64,000 nt of DNA from the NCBI GenBank assembly GCA_963976695.1, contig CAXBMB010000004.1:1-64000 (forward strand), in the 5' to 3' direction. This document shows, piece after piece, positions 25,140-33,263 of this stretch. The first letter of the stretch is position 1. Each line of letters begins with the position of its first letter. A program made the translations under genes and the position numbers. The notes beneath the pieces were generated by a model that worked only from the letters and a program-made list of their open reading frames with translations, was not told the origin of the DNA and did no database searches. The stretch is from CAXBMB01 sp963976695. Its GTDB lineage: Bacteria; Pseudomonadota; Alphaproteobacteria; Kiloniellales; DSM-21159.

Positions 25140-27980
25140 CTATTGGGCCGGGGGGCGCTCTGATAACGGATCGGCTTGCGGCGCGCGGAAATATTTCTTC
25201 TGAAACTGGGCCAGCCTGGCATTGGTCGCGCGGACCAGCAGGCGCACGGAGGCGGCGGGAAAGGGCAAGGCCTGCGCCTGTCGCAGCGCCTCTTCACCCT
25301 GCCCGGCCAAACCGCTAAGACGACGGCCGCCAAGCGTTCCCGACAGGCCCTTGATGCGGTGCAAAACCTCGCGCTGCGCCGTCAAGTCCGCGGCCAACAC
25401 GGCAGCTTCACAGGCCGCCAGAGCCTCCTCCAGCGAGCGTTGGGCGTTGGTCAGCAGTTCATCCAAATTTTCCCGCCCCAACACTTCGATCATATCCAGC
25501 AAATAGGTCTCATCGACCAGCGGCAGGCCGGCGGGCTTCTTGCCGTCCGCCGGCGGGCCGCCCGGCGTCGCGGCCGGATCCAAACCCTGATCCGACCCCC
25601 GATCCACCTGCTGGCCGGACGCCTGGCGCGCGACGGCGTGCAGGGTTTCCTCCAACAGCGACCAGTCAATCGGCTTGGTCAAGAAAGCCGTCAGCCCGAT
25701 GTTCTCATAGCTTTCGCGATTGGCGGTGATGGCGTCGGCGGTCAGCGCGACAATCGGAATGCGCGCCTGCTTTCCGGGCAGCGCGCGGATTTTCTGGGTT
25801 GCCTCCACGCCGTCCATTTTCGGCATGTGCATATCCATCAGGATGATGTCATAGGACCGCTGCGCCAGTTCCTCCAGTGCCTCCGCGCCGGTGGGAACGG
25901 CGGTGACCTCAAACCCCATGCGCGTCATCATGGTTTCGATAAGCCGGGCGTTGACGTCATTGTCCTCGGCCAAAAGAATTCTCACCTTTTGCCGGCTTGC
26001 CGCCCGGTCGCCCGGCGGCAGCAGATGCGCGGCTTTTCGCGTGGTTAAGGAAGAAACCGGTGACAGCGGAAGACAGGGGGTGTCCAACGATACCGGGCGA
26101 ACCCCCGCCAGGGTCACACGAAACACCGCCCCCCGGTCCGGGGCGCTTTCCACGTCGATCTGGCCGTTCATCACCTCGACCAATTGGCGACAGATCGTCA
26201 GGCCCAGGCCCGTGCCGCCAAATCGGCGGGTGGTGGAAATGTCGGCCTGGGTGAAGGAATCAAAGATATGCTGAATCTTTTCCAACGCGATCCCCGGGCC
26301 GGTATCCTGGACCTCGAAGACCAGGGTTAAGCGGTCATCTTCGCCGGGCAAGCTTCCGGCCAGCGCGAACTTGGCTGCGCGCGGCGGCGAGGTTGCGGCG
26401 GCGACGCTGAGCGTCAGACGAATGCCCCCCACCTCGGTGAACTTGACCGCGTTGCTGAGCAAATTTGACAGCAACTGCTTCAGCCGCACCGAATCCCCCA
26501 TCACCCGATCCGGCACCTCCGGCGCGACGAAAAGCTCGAAATTTAGGCCTTTTTCCTCGGCCAGCGGCCGGAAAAGCTGCATGACGTCGGCCAACAGGCC
26601 GCGCAGGCGCACCGGCGTTTCTTCCAGATCCAGCTGTCCGGCCTCGATTTTCGATAGGTCCAGAATATCGTTGAGAATCGACATCAATCCCTGCGCGCTT
26701 TCACGCACCAGTTCACAAAAGCCCTGCTGCTCGGCGTTTAATCCTTCGGACTCCAGCAGATCGAGATTGCCCAACAGGCCGGTCATCGGCGTGCGCAGTT
26801 CGTGCGACATGATCGCCAGGAACTCCGACTTGGCGGCGTTGGCCTTTTCCGCCAACATCCGCTGTTCGATGGCCTCCCTTCGAGTTGAGAGTAAGCGAAA
26901 CAACGACTGCAAGCGGGCAAGTTCACTGCCGATCCAGACCGCGAAATGCCGCTGGATTTCATAGTCAAAGGGCTGAAAGCGCTGCTCGCGGGGGCTTGAG
27001 CCACAGAAACTCACGGTCCCGTAGGCTTCGCCGTTCACCTCCAGCGGCGCGCCCATATAGGCTTGAACCTGGAATTTTTCGTAACAGGGGTGATCCTTGT
27101 ACTCGGTGTCGAGGATCGAATGGAAAGCCAAGGGTTCACCGGCTCCCACGGTGATTTCACAGATGGTCTGGTTCAGCGGATAGACCTGCCCGGTCTCCAT
27201 CTCTTGGTTCGGGGCGACAAGGAACTCGACGCGATAGTCGCTGTCGGTGATACAGCTGACAATGCCAATCGGTAAGTCAAAATAGCGGCAGCCGACGCCG
27301 AGAATCTCTTGAATACGCTCCTCACTGGTCAGGGTCTGGCTGGAATAGACCTCAAACAACTCACTCAAGACCGCCTCGGCCTTCCGCTTTTCGGAAACGT
27401 TCCGGGTGATCGCCAGGAAGCCCAGCGGCGCGCCCGCTTCATCCTGGATCAGCGACCCGATGGTTTCACCGATGAAGGTGCTGCCGTCGGCGCGCCGGAA
27501 TTCCGCGACCAGCGGAAGGGTCGAGCCACTGGCGCTCAAGGAAAAGCGGTGCCGCCCAAAGCGCTTAAAATCATCCTCGCGCAGATAGATCATTTTCGCC
27601 GACCGGCCGATCATCTCGTCGGCCCGATAGTCCAACAGCGCTTCCGACGCCGGGTTGACCAGCAGGAATTCCCGCTGCAGCGAAACCACGATCACAGCGT
27701 CGGGAAGGTCATCAAACAGCGCGCGGATCAACTTGCTTTGCGCAACCAGCTTGGTGTTTTCCGGGGTTTGCCTGAGGGCGCGCTCGGCCAGCAGGAGTTG
27801 ACGGCCGATGTCCGTCACATCCGTCTCCTGCCCGGGCTCCGGCCCACGTGCCAACTTTTCTGCGCGGCGATCGGTCAAATTACTGTCCTGTTCCTGCCCC
27901 GGGGTTCCGTTGCCCTGCTGGATGTTGCCCCGCCGGATGTTGTCCCGCCGAATGTTGTCCCGCCGGATGACGTCCTGCAT
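25140..27980 (-). CDS. Hybrid sensor histidine kinase (PAS-GAF-HisKA-HATPase-REC-HPt)
   Basis: A soluble 946-residue phosphorelay kinase, no membrane segment, so it senses a cytoplasmic signal. Domains in order: a Asn/Arg-rich repeat tail (1-25), PAS (about 85-195), GAF (about 205-360), HisKA with the phosphoacceptor His393 in FLAIMSHELRTP, HATPase (about 490-625; FEVQDTGPGIAL, RRFGGTGLGLTI), receiver with Asp716 in IILMDMHMPKMDG, and an HPt domain with His874 in VLHRIKGLSGTLG. All four relay residues are present, so it looks fully active. No response regulator is encoded next to it, so the output partner is elsewhere. It is convergent with the TauE gene. Confidence 0.93.
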   Translation of the reverse strand: MQDVIRRDNIRRDNIRRGNIQQGNGTPGQEQDSNLTDRRAEKLARGPEPGQETDVTDIGRQLLLAERALRQTPENTKLVAQSKLIRALFDDLPDAVIVVSLQREFLLVNPASEALLDYRADEMIGRSAKMIYLREDDFKRFGRHRFSLSASGSTLPLVAEFRRADGSTFIGETIGSLIQDEAGAPLGFLAITRNVSEKRKAEAVLSELFEVYSSQTLTSEERIQEILGVGCRYFDLPIGIVSCITDSDYRVEFLVAPNQEMETGQVYPLNQTICEITVGAGEPLAFHSILDTEYKDHPCYEKFQVQAYMGAPLEVNGEAYGTVSFCGSSPREQRFQPFDYEIQRHFAVWIGSELARLQSLFRLLSTRREAIEQRMLAEKANAAKSEFLAIMSHELRTPMTGLLGNLDLLESEGLNAEQQGFCELVRESAQGLMSILNDILDLSKIEAGQLDLEETPVRLRGLLADVMQLFRPLAEEKGLNFELFVAPEVPDRVMGDSVRLKQLLSNLLSNAVKFTEVGGIRLTLSVAAATSPPRAAKFALAGSLPGEDDRLTLVFEVQDTGPGIALEKIQHIFDSFTQADISTTRRFGGTGLGLTICRQLVEVMNGQIDVESAPDRGAVFRVTLAGVRPVSLDTPCLPLSPVSSLTTRKAAHLLPPGDRAASRQKVRILLAEDNDVNARLIETMMTRMGFEVTAVPTGAEALEELAQRSYDIILMDMHMPKMDGVEATQKIRALPGKQARIPIVALTADAITANRESYENIGLTAFLTKPIDWSLLEETLHAVARQASGQQVDRGSDQGLDPAATPGGPPADGKKPAGLPLVDETYLLDMIEVLGRENLDELLTNAQRSLEEALAACEAAVLAADLTAQREVLHRIKGLSGTLGGRRLSGLAGQGEEALRQAQALPFPAASVRLLVRATNARLAQFQKKYFRAPQADPLSERPPAQ
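27913..27972. repeat. 15-bp in-frame tandem repeat in the kinase N-terminus
   Basis: Four units of CCCCGCCGGATGTTG type; they encode the RRDNI / RRGNI pentapeptide repeat at the kinase N-terminus. Confidence 0.85.
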
Positions 27981-28295
27981 GGTTTTGGCCTTTATGGGCC
28001 TTTATGACGCCGCAAGGCCATAGGGCAATGTCGGCGGGCGGGCTTTTACAGCCGCCATCACGATAACGCCGCCACGATACAGCTATCACGATACAGCTAT
28101 TACGATAAGCCGTCACGATAGCATCGACGCACGGCGCGCCGCTTCCCAGGTCGATTCGCGGCCGCAGCGTTCCAGCCCCCGTACGGACCCGGGATGGCAC
28201 CAGGTCCCCCTTGCCGCTATGATCCCGATTGTTGCAACAGGCCCCGCCGCGCCGGCCTGTTCGTTCACTCCCTTTTCTCCCGTTGGCCGAGTTCC
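27981..28295. other. Divergent gap between kinase and dioxygenase
   Basis: 315 bp with no gene. It holds a 14-bp direct repeat and CACGATA-rich sequence (28056-28120). Confidence 0.5.
28073..28100. repeat. 14-bp direct repeat, two perfect copies
   Basis: CACGATACAGCTAT at 28073-28086 and 28087-28100, with further CACGATA or TACGATA copies at 28059, 28101 and 28113. This might be an operator array or another mini-repeat. Confidence 0.75.
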
Positions 28296-29171
28296 ATGCC
28301 CACAAGCACATTCCCGTCCGCAACCGCCCCTTCGACGTCCGATCTCTTGGCGCCGGACTTCTGGCGTCGCCTCAATCCCCAGCTTTCCCTGTCCGCCGAC
28401 CCGCCGGCGGTGGCGGCGCGGCGCTTTACCCCAGACCAACTCGACCAAGTCTCGCGACAACTAGAAGAGGAAGGTTATCTTTTTTTGCCGCCGCTGTTAA
28501 GCGCCAAAGAAATCGCCCGGCTGCGACTTGGCGTCGAACGCTTGGTCGCCAGGGATTTCCCCCCTGCCTTCGCTTACCTCTACGACGACTACTGGCAGCT
28601 TTTCGCCTCCCTCAGCCCCCTGCTGGCCCGCTTTCTCGGCGACAGGTTCCGATTGCTGCCCAACTTTTGGGCCTGGCATGTGGCGCCGGGTGAAGAAAAC
28701 AGCGGCTGGCCGCCGCACCGAGACTACCAAGGGCAAAGCAAAGTCGGCGAGTTCCTCATCAGCCTGTCGCTCTGGATTCCGCTCTCGCCGGCGACGCCGG
28801 AAAACGGCTGCATCTACGTCTTACCGCTGTCGCGCGAAGCTCACTATGACCGCCCGGTCGAAGGTCCAGCCGACCTGGATTTGCAAGACATTCGCGCCCT
28901 TCCGGCGCAAGCCGGCTCGGTGCTCGGCTGGCGCCAGGATCTGTTTCACTGGGGCGCGCGCAGCACCCGCCGCGCCAGCCAGCCGCGAATTTCGCTGTCC
29001 CTGGAGTTCCAGAACGCCGCCTTCGACCCGCTGGCCACGCCGCTGTTGCAGGCCGACCAGCCGCCGGGATTCACCGAACGGCTGGCCTTGATTCTGGCGC
29101 AATTCGACAAGTATCGGCACATGGAGCGCCTAACGCCGGCCCAGCAAACCCTGCGCGACCTGTTGCGCTAA
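28296..29171 (+). CDS. Phytanoyl-CoA dioxygenase (PhyH) family protein
   Basis: Fe(II)/2-oxoglutarate-dependent oxygenase fold, 291 residues. The iron ligands fit: HxD in WPPHRDYQGQ and the distal His in LFHWGARS, with the Arg of RISLSLEF to bind 2-oxoglutarate. N-terminal EEEGYLFLPPLLSAKEI is typical of PhyH. The substrate is unknown; bacterial members hydroxylate amino acids, ectoine, phosphonates or lipids. ATG 28296 was chosen at the start of the conserved sequence; longer in-frame forms run into low-complexity DNA. It is not coupled to a neighbour. Confidence 0.85.
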   Translation: MPTSTFPSATAPSTSDLLAPDFWRRLNPQLSLSADPPAVAARRFTPDQLDQVSRQLEEEGYLFLPPLLSAKEIARLRLGVERLVARDFPPAFAYLYDDYWQLFASLSPLLARFLGDRFRLLPNFWAWHVAPGEENSGWPPHRDYQGQSKVGEFLISLSLWIPLSPATPENGCIYVLPLSREAHYDRPVEGPADLDLQDIRALPAQAGSVLGWRQDLFHWGARSTRRASQPRISLSLEFQNAAFDPLATPLLQADQPPGFTERLALILAQFDKYRHMERLTPAQQTLRDLLR

Positions 29172-29425
29172 TCACGCCCAGTCGCACCGGCGCGCCAATC
29201 GCGCCCAATCGCAGCGACGCGACAGCGGACTGGGCGATGAGGAACTTGTGATAGCCAGCAGGCTTGCGCCGCCGGCGGGCTTTTCGGAAGATAGGGGTCG
29301 GCGCTTCGACACCGTCGTCAGGCCCCTCAAAGGAGGGAAAAGGCCGATTTCGACCTGGGCACCGTTGCTCGACCCCCTTCCGGCAGACCGCTGGGAGAAA
29401 ATCCGCTGGAGGTATCAAAGCCAAC

Positions 29426-30040
29426 ATGACCAAGGTCATTGATTATTATTTCACTCCCATATCACCCTTTGCCTATTTGGGCAGCCGAGGCCTGGCCCGT
29501 TTGGCGCAGGCTCACGACGTCGAGGTGCGGGTCAAACCGGTGGACTATTCGATGATCTTTCCGGCCAGCGGCGGGTTGCCGCTGGGCAAGCGCGCGCCGC
29601 AGCGCCAATCCTACCGGATGATTGAACTGGCGCGCTGGCGCGATCACCTGGACCTGCCGATGAACCTGGAGCCGGCGTTTTTTCCGACGTCGGACCAAAA
29701 CGCGGCGCGGATGATTTTGGCGGCCGGTGAAACCGGCGGCAACCCCTTGCGGCTGTCGCAGGCCATCCTCTGCGCGGTCTGGGAGCAGGAGCGCGACATC
29801 AACGACATGGCGACCTTGATGGCTCTCGCCCAGGAAAACGGCGAGGATCCGGTCGCGCTGCGCGACCATGCCCAAGCCCAAGGCAGCCATGACCTCTGGC
29901 AGAAACTTAGCCACGAAGCGCTTAATCTTGGCGTGTTCGGCGCCCCGACCTATGCGCTGGAGGGCGAGCTTTTCTGGGGCCAGGACCGTTTGAGTTTTCT
30001 CGAACGCAAGCTGGCCGGGGATCAAGCTAACAAGGATTGA
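29426..30040 (+). CDS. 2-hydroxychromene-2-carboxylate isomerase / GST-kappa family protein
   Basis: A DsbA-fold, glutathione-dependent protein of 204 residues. The N-terminal motif YYFTPISPFAYLGSRGL carries the active-site Ser of the HCCA isomerase / kappa GST group; there is no CxxC, so it is not a disulfide oxidase. The C-terminus has the expected GVFGAPTYALEGELFWGQDRL. The classic role is in naphthalene breakdown, but no such pathway is present here. The gene sits 21 bp upstream of a nitrile hydratase-like gene set and probably shares its promoter, so it may act on the same compound. GGAGG lies 15 bases upstream of ATG 29426. Confidence 0.85.
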   Translation: MTKVIDYYFTPISPFAYLGSRGLARLAQAHDVEVRVKPVDYSMIFPASGGLPLGKRAPQRQSYRMIELARWRDHLDLPMNLEPAFFPTSDQNAARMILAAGETGGNPLRLSQAILCAVWEQERDINDMATLMALAQENGEDPVALRDHAQAQGSHDLWQKLSHEALNLGVFGAPTYALEGELFWGQDRLSFLERKLAGDQANKD

Positions 30041-30061
30041 GTTGATAGGGAGGCCACGATC

Positions 30062-30490
30062 TTGACCACCACCACACCCCCGTTATCCACATCCCCGCCA
30101 TCCACATCCTCGCCCGCCGAGCAGGCGGTGGCTCTGGGACGCAAGCCGCACGATATCGGCGGCCTGTGCGGCGACGCGATCAATCCCGCCGAGCACGATA
30201 CCGCCTATTGGGAATGGCAAATCGACGCCTTGGTGCGGCTCTGTTTCGCCAAGGGGCTGATGACCGATTTCGCCGAACTGCGCCACGGCATCGAAAGCCT
30301 TGCGGTGGAAGACTACGAAAAGCTCAGCTACTACGAGCGCTGGGCGAAGTCGACCGCGGTCTCGCTGGTGAAATCCGGCGTCATCGACGCCGACGAGCTG
30401 GAACAGCGGATCACGCTGTTGGCCGGGGCCAAATCCGAGGAAGACGCCGCGGTCAAAACCGCGACGGACTCCCGGAAGGGCTGCCAATGA
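30062..30490 (+). CDS. Nitrile hydratase / thiocyanate hydrolase beta-type subunit, N-terminal part
   Basis: A 142-residue protein that matches only the N-terminal helical half of a nitrile hydratase beta subunit: KPHDIGGLCGDAINPAEHD, then WEWQIDALVRLCFAKGLMTD, ELRHGIESL, YYERWAKS and VIDADELEQRI. The C-terminal half is a separate gene overlapping by 4 bp. Such a split is known from thiocyanate hydrolase and the toyocamycin nitrile hydratase. It also resembles nitrile hydratase activators, which derive from this half, so an activator role is an alternative. TTG 30062 is supported by AGGGAGG 8 bases upstream. Its first 20 residues are a Thr/Pro/Ser-rich low-complexity tail. Confidence 0.82.
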   Translation: MTTTTPPLSTSPPSTSSPAEQAVALGRKPHDIGGLCGDAINPAEHDTAYWEWQIDALVRLCFAKGLMTDFAELRHGIESLAVEDYEKLSYYERWAKSTAVSLVKSGVIDADELEQRITLLAGAKSEEDAAVKTATDSRKGCQ

Positions 30491-30783
30491 CCGCGCGCTT
30501 TTCGTTGGGCGAATCGGTGCGGATCCAAGACCGGGCCGAACCGCGCCACAACCGCGTGCCCAGCTATGCCCGCGGCCAGACCGGCACGGTGGTGCGCGTC
30601 TGCGGGGCCTTCGGGCAGCCGGAAAAGTTGGCCGAGGGCGGCGCCGGCCAACCCGACCAGGTTATCTACCGGGTGCGGATCGCCCAGTCACAACTCTGGC
30701 CCGACTACCAAGGCCGACCGGACGATAAACTCGAGATCGAAATTTTCGAACATTGGCTGGAAGCAGCCCCAAACGCTGGGTGA
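30487..30783 (+). CDS. Nitrile hydratase / thiocyanate hydrolase beta-type subunit, C-terminal SH3-like part
   Basis: A 98-residue protein equal to the SH3-like C-terminal barrel of a nitrile hydratase beta subunit: FSLGESVRIQDRAEPRHNRV, SYARGQTGTVVRVCGAF, YRVRIAQSQLWPD and EIEIFEHWLEAA. It starts with ATGA overlapping the previous stop by 4 bp, so translation is coupled. The catalytic alpha subunit gene follows after 6 bp. Together the two beta-type pieces and the alpha subunit suggest a three-subunit enzyme. Confidence 0.88.
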   Translation: MTARFSLGESVRIQDRAEPRHNRVPSYARGQTGTVVRVCGAFGQPEKLAEGGAGQPDQVIYRVRIAQSQLWPDYQGRPDDKLEIEIFEHWLEAAPNAG

Positions 30784-30789
30784 AGTGAT

Positions 30790-31464
30790 ATGGCAGATCA
30801 ACGCGACCACCACCAGGATCACGATCACGCCCACGATCACGCGAGGACCTTCCAGCCCGATCATCCGGAGCCACGCAGCTATCATCAACTCATGGGGCTG
30901 GCGCTGCGTGACCTGCTGATCGAAAAAGGCCACTACACGGCGCGCGAAGAACTGGAAATGATCGACAAGATGTCCAACGCCAATCCCGGCAATGGCGGCA
31001 GGATGATTGCCAAGGCCTGGTGCGACCCGTCCTACAAAGCGCTTCTGCTAAGCGACGGAAATGCCGCGGCCCGCGCGGTGGGCATCGATCCGGGCCCGAC
31101 CGAATTCACCGTGCTGGAAAACACCGACCAGGTGCACAACGTGGTGGTGTGCACGCTCTGCTCCTGCTATCCGCGCGCGATCCTGGGAATGAGTCCGGCC
31201 TGGTACAAGTCCAACAACTACCGCAGCCGGGTGGTCCGCGCGCCCCGCGAGGTGTTGGCGGAGTTCGATACCCACCTGGACGATTGCCTGGAAGTGCGGG
31301 TTCATGATTCCACCGCCGAGCTGCGCTACATGATCATGCCCCAACGCCCCGAGGGAACCGAGGGCTGGTCGGAGGAGCGCTTGGCCGCCCTGGTCACACG
31401 CGATTCCATGATCGGCGTCCAGCGTGTGCTGGCCCACCCCGGCAGCCCGCCTGAAACGGCTTAA
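30790..31464 (+). CDS. Cobalt-type nitrile hydratase alpha / thiocyanate hydrolase gamma subunit
   Basis: Catalytic metal subunit, 224 residues. The claw motif VCTLCSCYPR holds Cys121, Cys124, Ser125 and Cys126; Thr after the first Cys marks the cobalt type. In the family the second and third Cys are oxidised to sulfinate and sulfenate. Further matches are WYKSNNYRSRVV, RAPREVLAEF, LRYMIMPQRPEGTEGW and ALVTRDSMIGVQRVL. Odd feature: the first 25 residues contain eight His and many Asp, an apparent metal-binding tail. It could hydrate a nitrile or hydrolyse thiocyanate; the sequence alone does not decide. Confidence 0.9.
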   Translation: MADQRDHHQDHDHAHDHARTFQPDHPEPRSYHQLMGLALRDLLIEKGHYTAREELEMIDKMSNANPGNGGRMIAKAWCDPSYKALLLSDGNAAARAVGIDPGPTEFTVLENTDQVHNVVVCTLCSCYPRAILGMSPAWYKSNNYRSRVVRAPREVLAEFDTHLDDCLEVRVHDSTAELRYMIMPQRPEGTEGWSEERLAALVTRDSMIGVQRVLAHPGSPPETA

Positions 31465-31532
31465 AGCGCAACCGCCCCGGCCGCCAAGCACCCCCAAACG
31501 GATGATCCCGATAGCGGGGTCGGCGGCGGCGC

Positions 31533-31569
31533 GGTTCAACCGGGATCACCTGATGATCGCCGTTGAGCC
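31533..31569. repeat. 37-bp palindromic intergenic element, copy 3
   Basis: 17-bp arms (left GGTTCAACCGGGATCAC) and a 3-nt loop, followed by GATCCGACC, between two convergent genes. The right arm has several mismatches. Confidence 0.65.
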
Positions 31570-31578
31570 GATCCGACC

Positions 31579-32640
31579 CTAAGCCGCTTTCGAGCAGCCG
31601 GCCTTGAAACGTTCTTCGGCCATGTGGTCAGCCACTTCCGAGGTGGCCAGACCCTGGCGGTCGCTGCGTTTGAAAATTTCCAGCAGGGTGGAATGGATTC
31701 CATCAATATGCGCCATGGCCTTGGCGCGGTCGTGACGCGCGCCCTTGGCTTGGGTTTCGTAGGCGATCACAATGATGCCGCCGGCGTTGATGCAGTAATC
31801 GGGGGCGTAAAGAATCCCCCTTTGGCGCAGAACATCGCCGTGGCGGGCCTGGGCCAGTTGGTTGTTGGCCGCCCCCGCCACGATCGCCGCCTTCAACCGA
31901 GGCAGCGTCTGGTCATTGATCACCGCGCCCAGCGCGCAAGGGGCAAAGACATCGACCGCTTCGCCGACAATCGCCTGTGGGTCGCACGCCACCGCGCCAA
32001 AGCGCTGCTGGGCTTCTTCAAGCCGGGCCCGATTTAAGTCGGCCACCACCAGGCTTGCGCCCGCCTGATGCAGTTGACGACTCAAGTCAAAGCCGACATG
32101 ACCCAGGCCCTGAACCGCGACTGTCACGCCCTTGAGACTTGGCCGCCCCAGACGATGGGCGACGGCGGCTTCGATGCCTTTAAAAACGCCGTAAGCGGTA
32201 AAGGGCGACGGATCACCGACCTCGCCGGCGCGGGTGCCCCGGACAAACGGCGTTGCCTGCCCCATAGCCTCGACATCGGAGACCGAAATGCCCACATCTT
32301 CGGCCGCGCTGTAAAGTCCGCCCAAGCTGTCGATGAGCCGGCCCATGGCGAGAAAAAATGCTTCGCTGCCGAGTTTTTTTGGATCGCCGATGATGACCGA
32401 CTTGCCGCCGCCGAATGGCAAGGAGGCCAGCGCGGATTTATAGGTCATGCCGCGCGAAAGCCGCAGCACATCGGTCAGCGCCGCGGCGTCGCTCTCGTAG
32501 TTCCAGAACCGGCAGCCGCCCACCGCCGCGCCGCGCGCGGTGTTATGAACCGCGATAATGGCCTTGAGACCGGTCTTCGCATCGTGGCCGAAAAGCACCT
32601 TTTCGTGGCCATCAAATTCCGGATGACTAAAAACGAACAT
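31579..32640 (-). CDS. Leu/Phe/Val (Glu-type) dehydrogenase
   Basis: NAD-dependent oxidative deamination of a branched-chain or aromatic amino acid to its 2-oxoacid. 353 residues, close to the size of leucine and phenylalanine dehydrogenases. Motifs: VGGCRFWNY, the catalytic Lys in LSRGMTYKSALASLPFGGGK, the Asp-containing YSAAEDVGIS, and the NAD-binding GLGHVGFDL in the second domain. ATG 32640 (MFVFSHPEFDGHEKV) has an AGAGGA ribosome site 7 bases upstream. It is convergent with the nitrile hydratase-like operon. A 37-bp palindrome lies in its leader. Confidence 0.92.
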   Translation of the reverse strand: MFVFSHPEFDGHEKVLFGHDAKTGLKAIIAVHNTARGAAVGGCRFWNYESDAAALTDVLRLSRGMTYKSALASLPFGGGKSVIIGDPKKLGSEAFFLAMGRLIDSLGGLYSAAEDVGISVSDVEAMGQATPFVRGTRAGEVGDPSPFTAYGVFKGIEAAVAHRLGRPSLKGVTVAVQGLGHVGFDLSRQLHQAGASLVVADLNRARLEEAQQRFGAVACDPQAIVGEAVDVFAPCALGAVINDQTLPRLKAAIVAGAANNQLAQARHGDVLRQRGILYAPDYCINAGGIIVIAYETQAKGARHDRAKAMAHIDGIHSTLLEIFKRSDRQGLATSEVADHMAEERFKAGCSKAA

Positions 32641-32710
32641 GCATCTTTCCTCTGCTTCAATGCGCGCAACCTGGTCGCCGCTTCTACCGCTCCCTACCCG
32701 GAATCTGATC

Positions 32711-32747
32711 GGTTTGACGGGAATCACGATGTGATTTCGTTTGAACC
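32711..32747. repeat. 37-bp palindromic intergenic element, copy 4
   Basis: Left arm GGTTTGACGGGAATCAC, loop GAT, right arm GTGATTTCGTTTGAACC, followed by GTGAC. It lies in the 5' leader of the Leu/Phe/Val dehydrogenase gene, so this copy is unlikely to be a transcript end. Confidence 0.75.
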
Positions 32748-32996
32748 GTGACTGCACCGCCTATCGGTCTGGTAGAGGGTTCTTGACGACAGAGTCGAAG
32801 CGCGTTGCGCCGCTTTGCACGTCAATCGCACTCTAGGAAATTGCTGCCAGATTTTAAAATTATCAACCTGTGTTCTTACCGATGTGCAAATAAGACAAAT
32901 TGTTGTTTTGACGATGTTATGGCGAGTAATTCGGCGGCGACGCCGGAAGATTTCACGCAATAAAATTACAACGGCTTACCGTCACCGCTTGCCGCC

Positions 32997-33027
32997 AGGG
33001 CCGCCCCGGCCCGGTCAGGGCGGCCCT
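32997..33027. repeat. GC-rich inverted repeat
   Basis: AGGGCCGCCC and GGGCGGCCCT pair perfectly (10 bp) around an 11-nt loop. No T-run follows on either strand. It may slow or end transcripts from the alcohol dehydrogenase gene. Confidence 0.5.
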
Positions 33028-33263
33028 AGCGCGGATGGGTTCGCGCAAATCCGGTCGCCGGTAAGCCGGGATTGGGAGGGCAAGGCGGACGGCAAAGGAC
33101 CGGCGCCGAACGAACGGGGGCGCCCCCCGGTCTGGGAGACGCCCTTGCGCTGGTCCGGTCTCGTCCGGGCAATCCCCCGAACAGTCGACTGTTATCGGTA
33201 TCTTGGCGGAAGGTTGGCGCGCCAGCCGATGCGCCCGGCGCTTCTTTCCGGGTCGATCCGCCG

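Larger units (their letters stand above)
32641..33263. other. 623-bp intergenic region
   Basis: No gene supported. It holds palindrome copy 4, an AT-rich stretch (32840-32930) that probably includes the promoter of the dehydrogenase gene, and a GC hairpin (32997-33027). Confidence 0.5.

Noticed and set aside
29426..30040. Disulfide oxidase (DsbA) maturing the nitrile hydratase cysteines
   Set aside because: The active-site motif has Ser and there is no CxxC pair, so direct thiol oxidation is unlikely.
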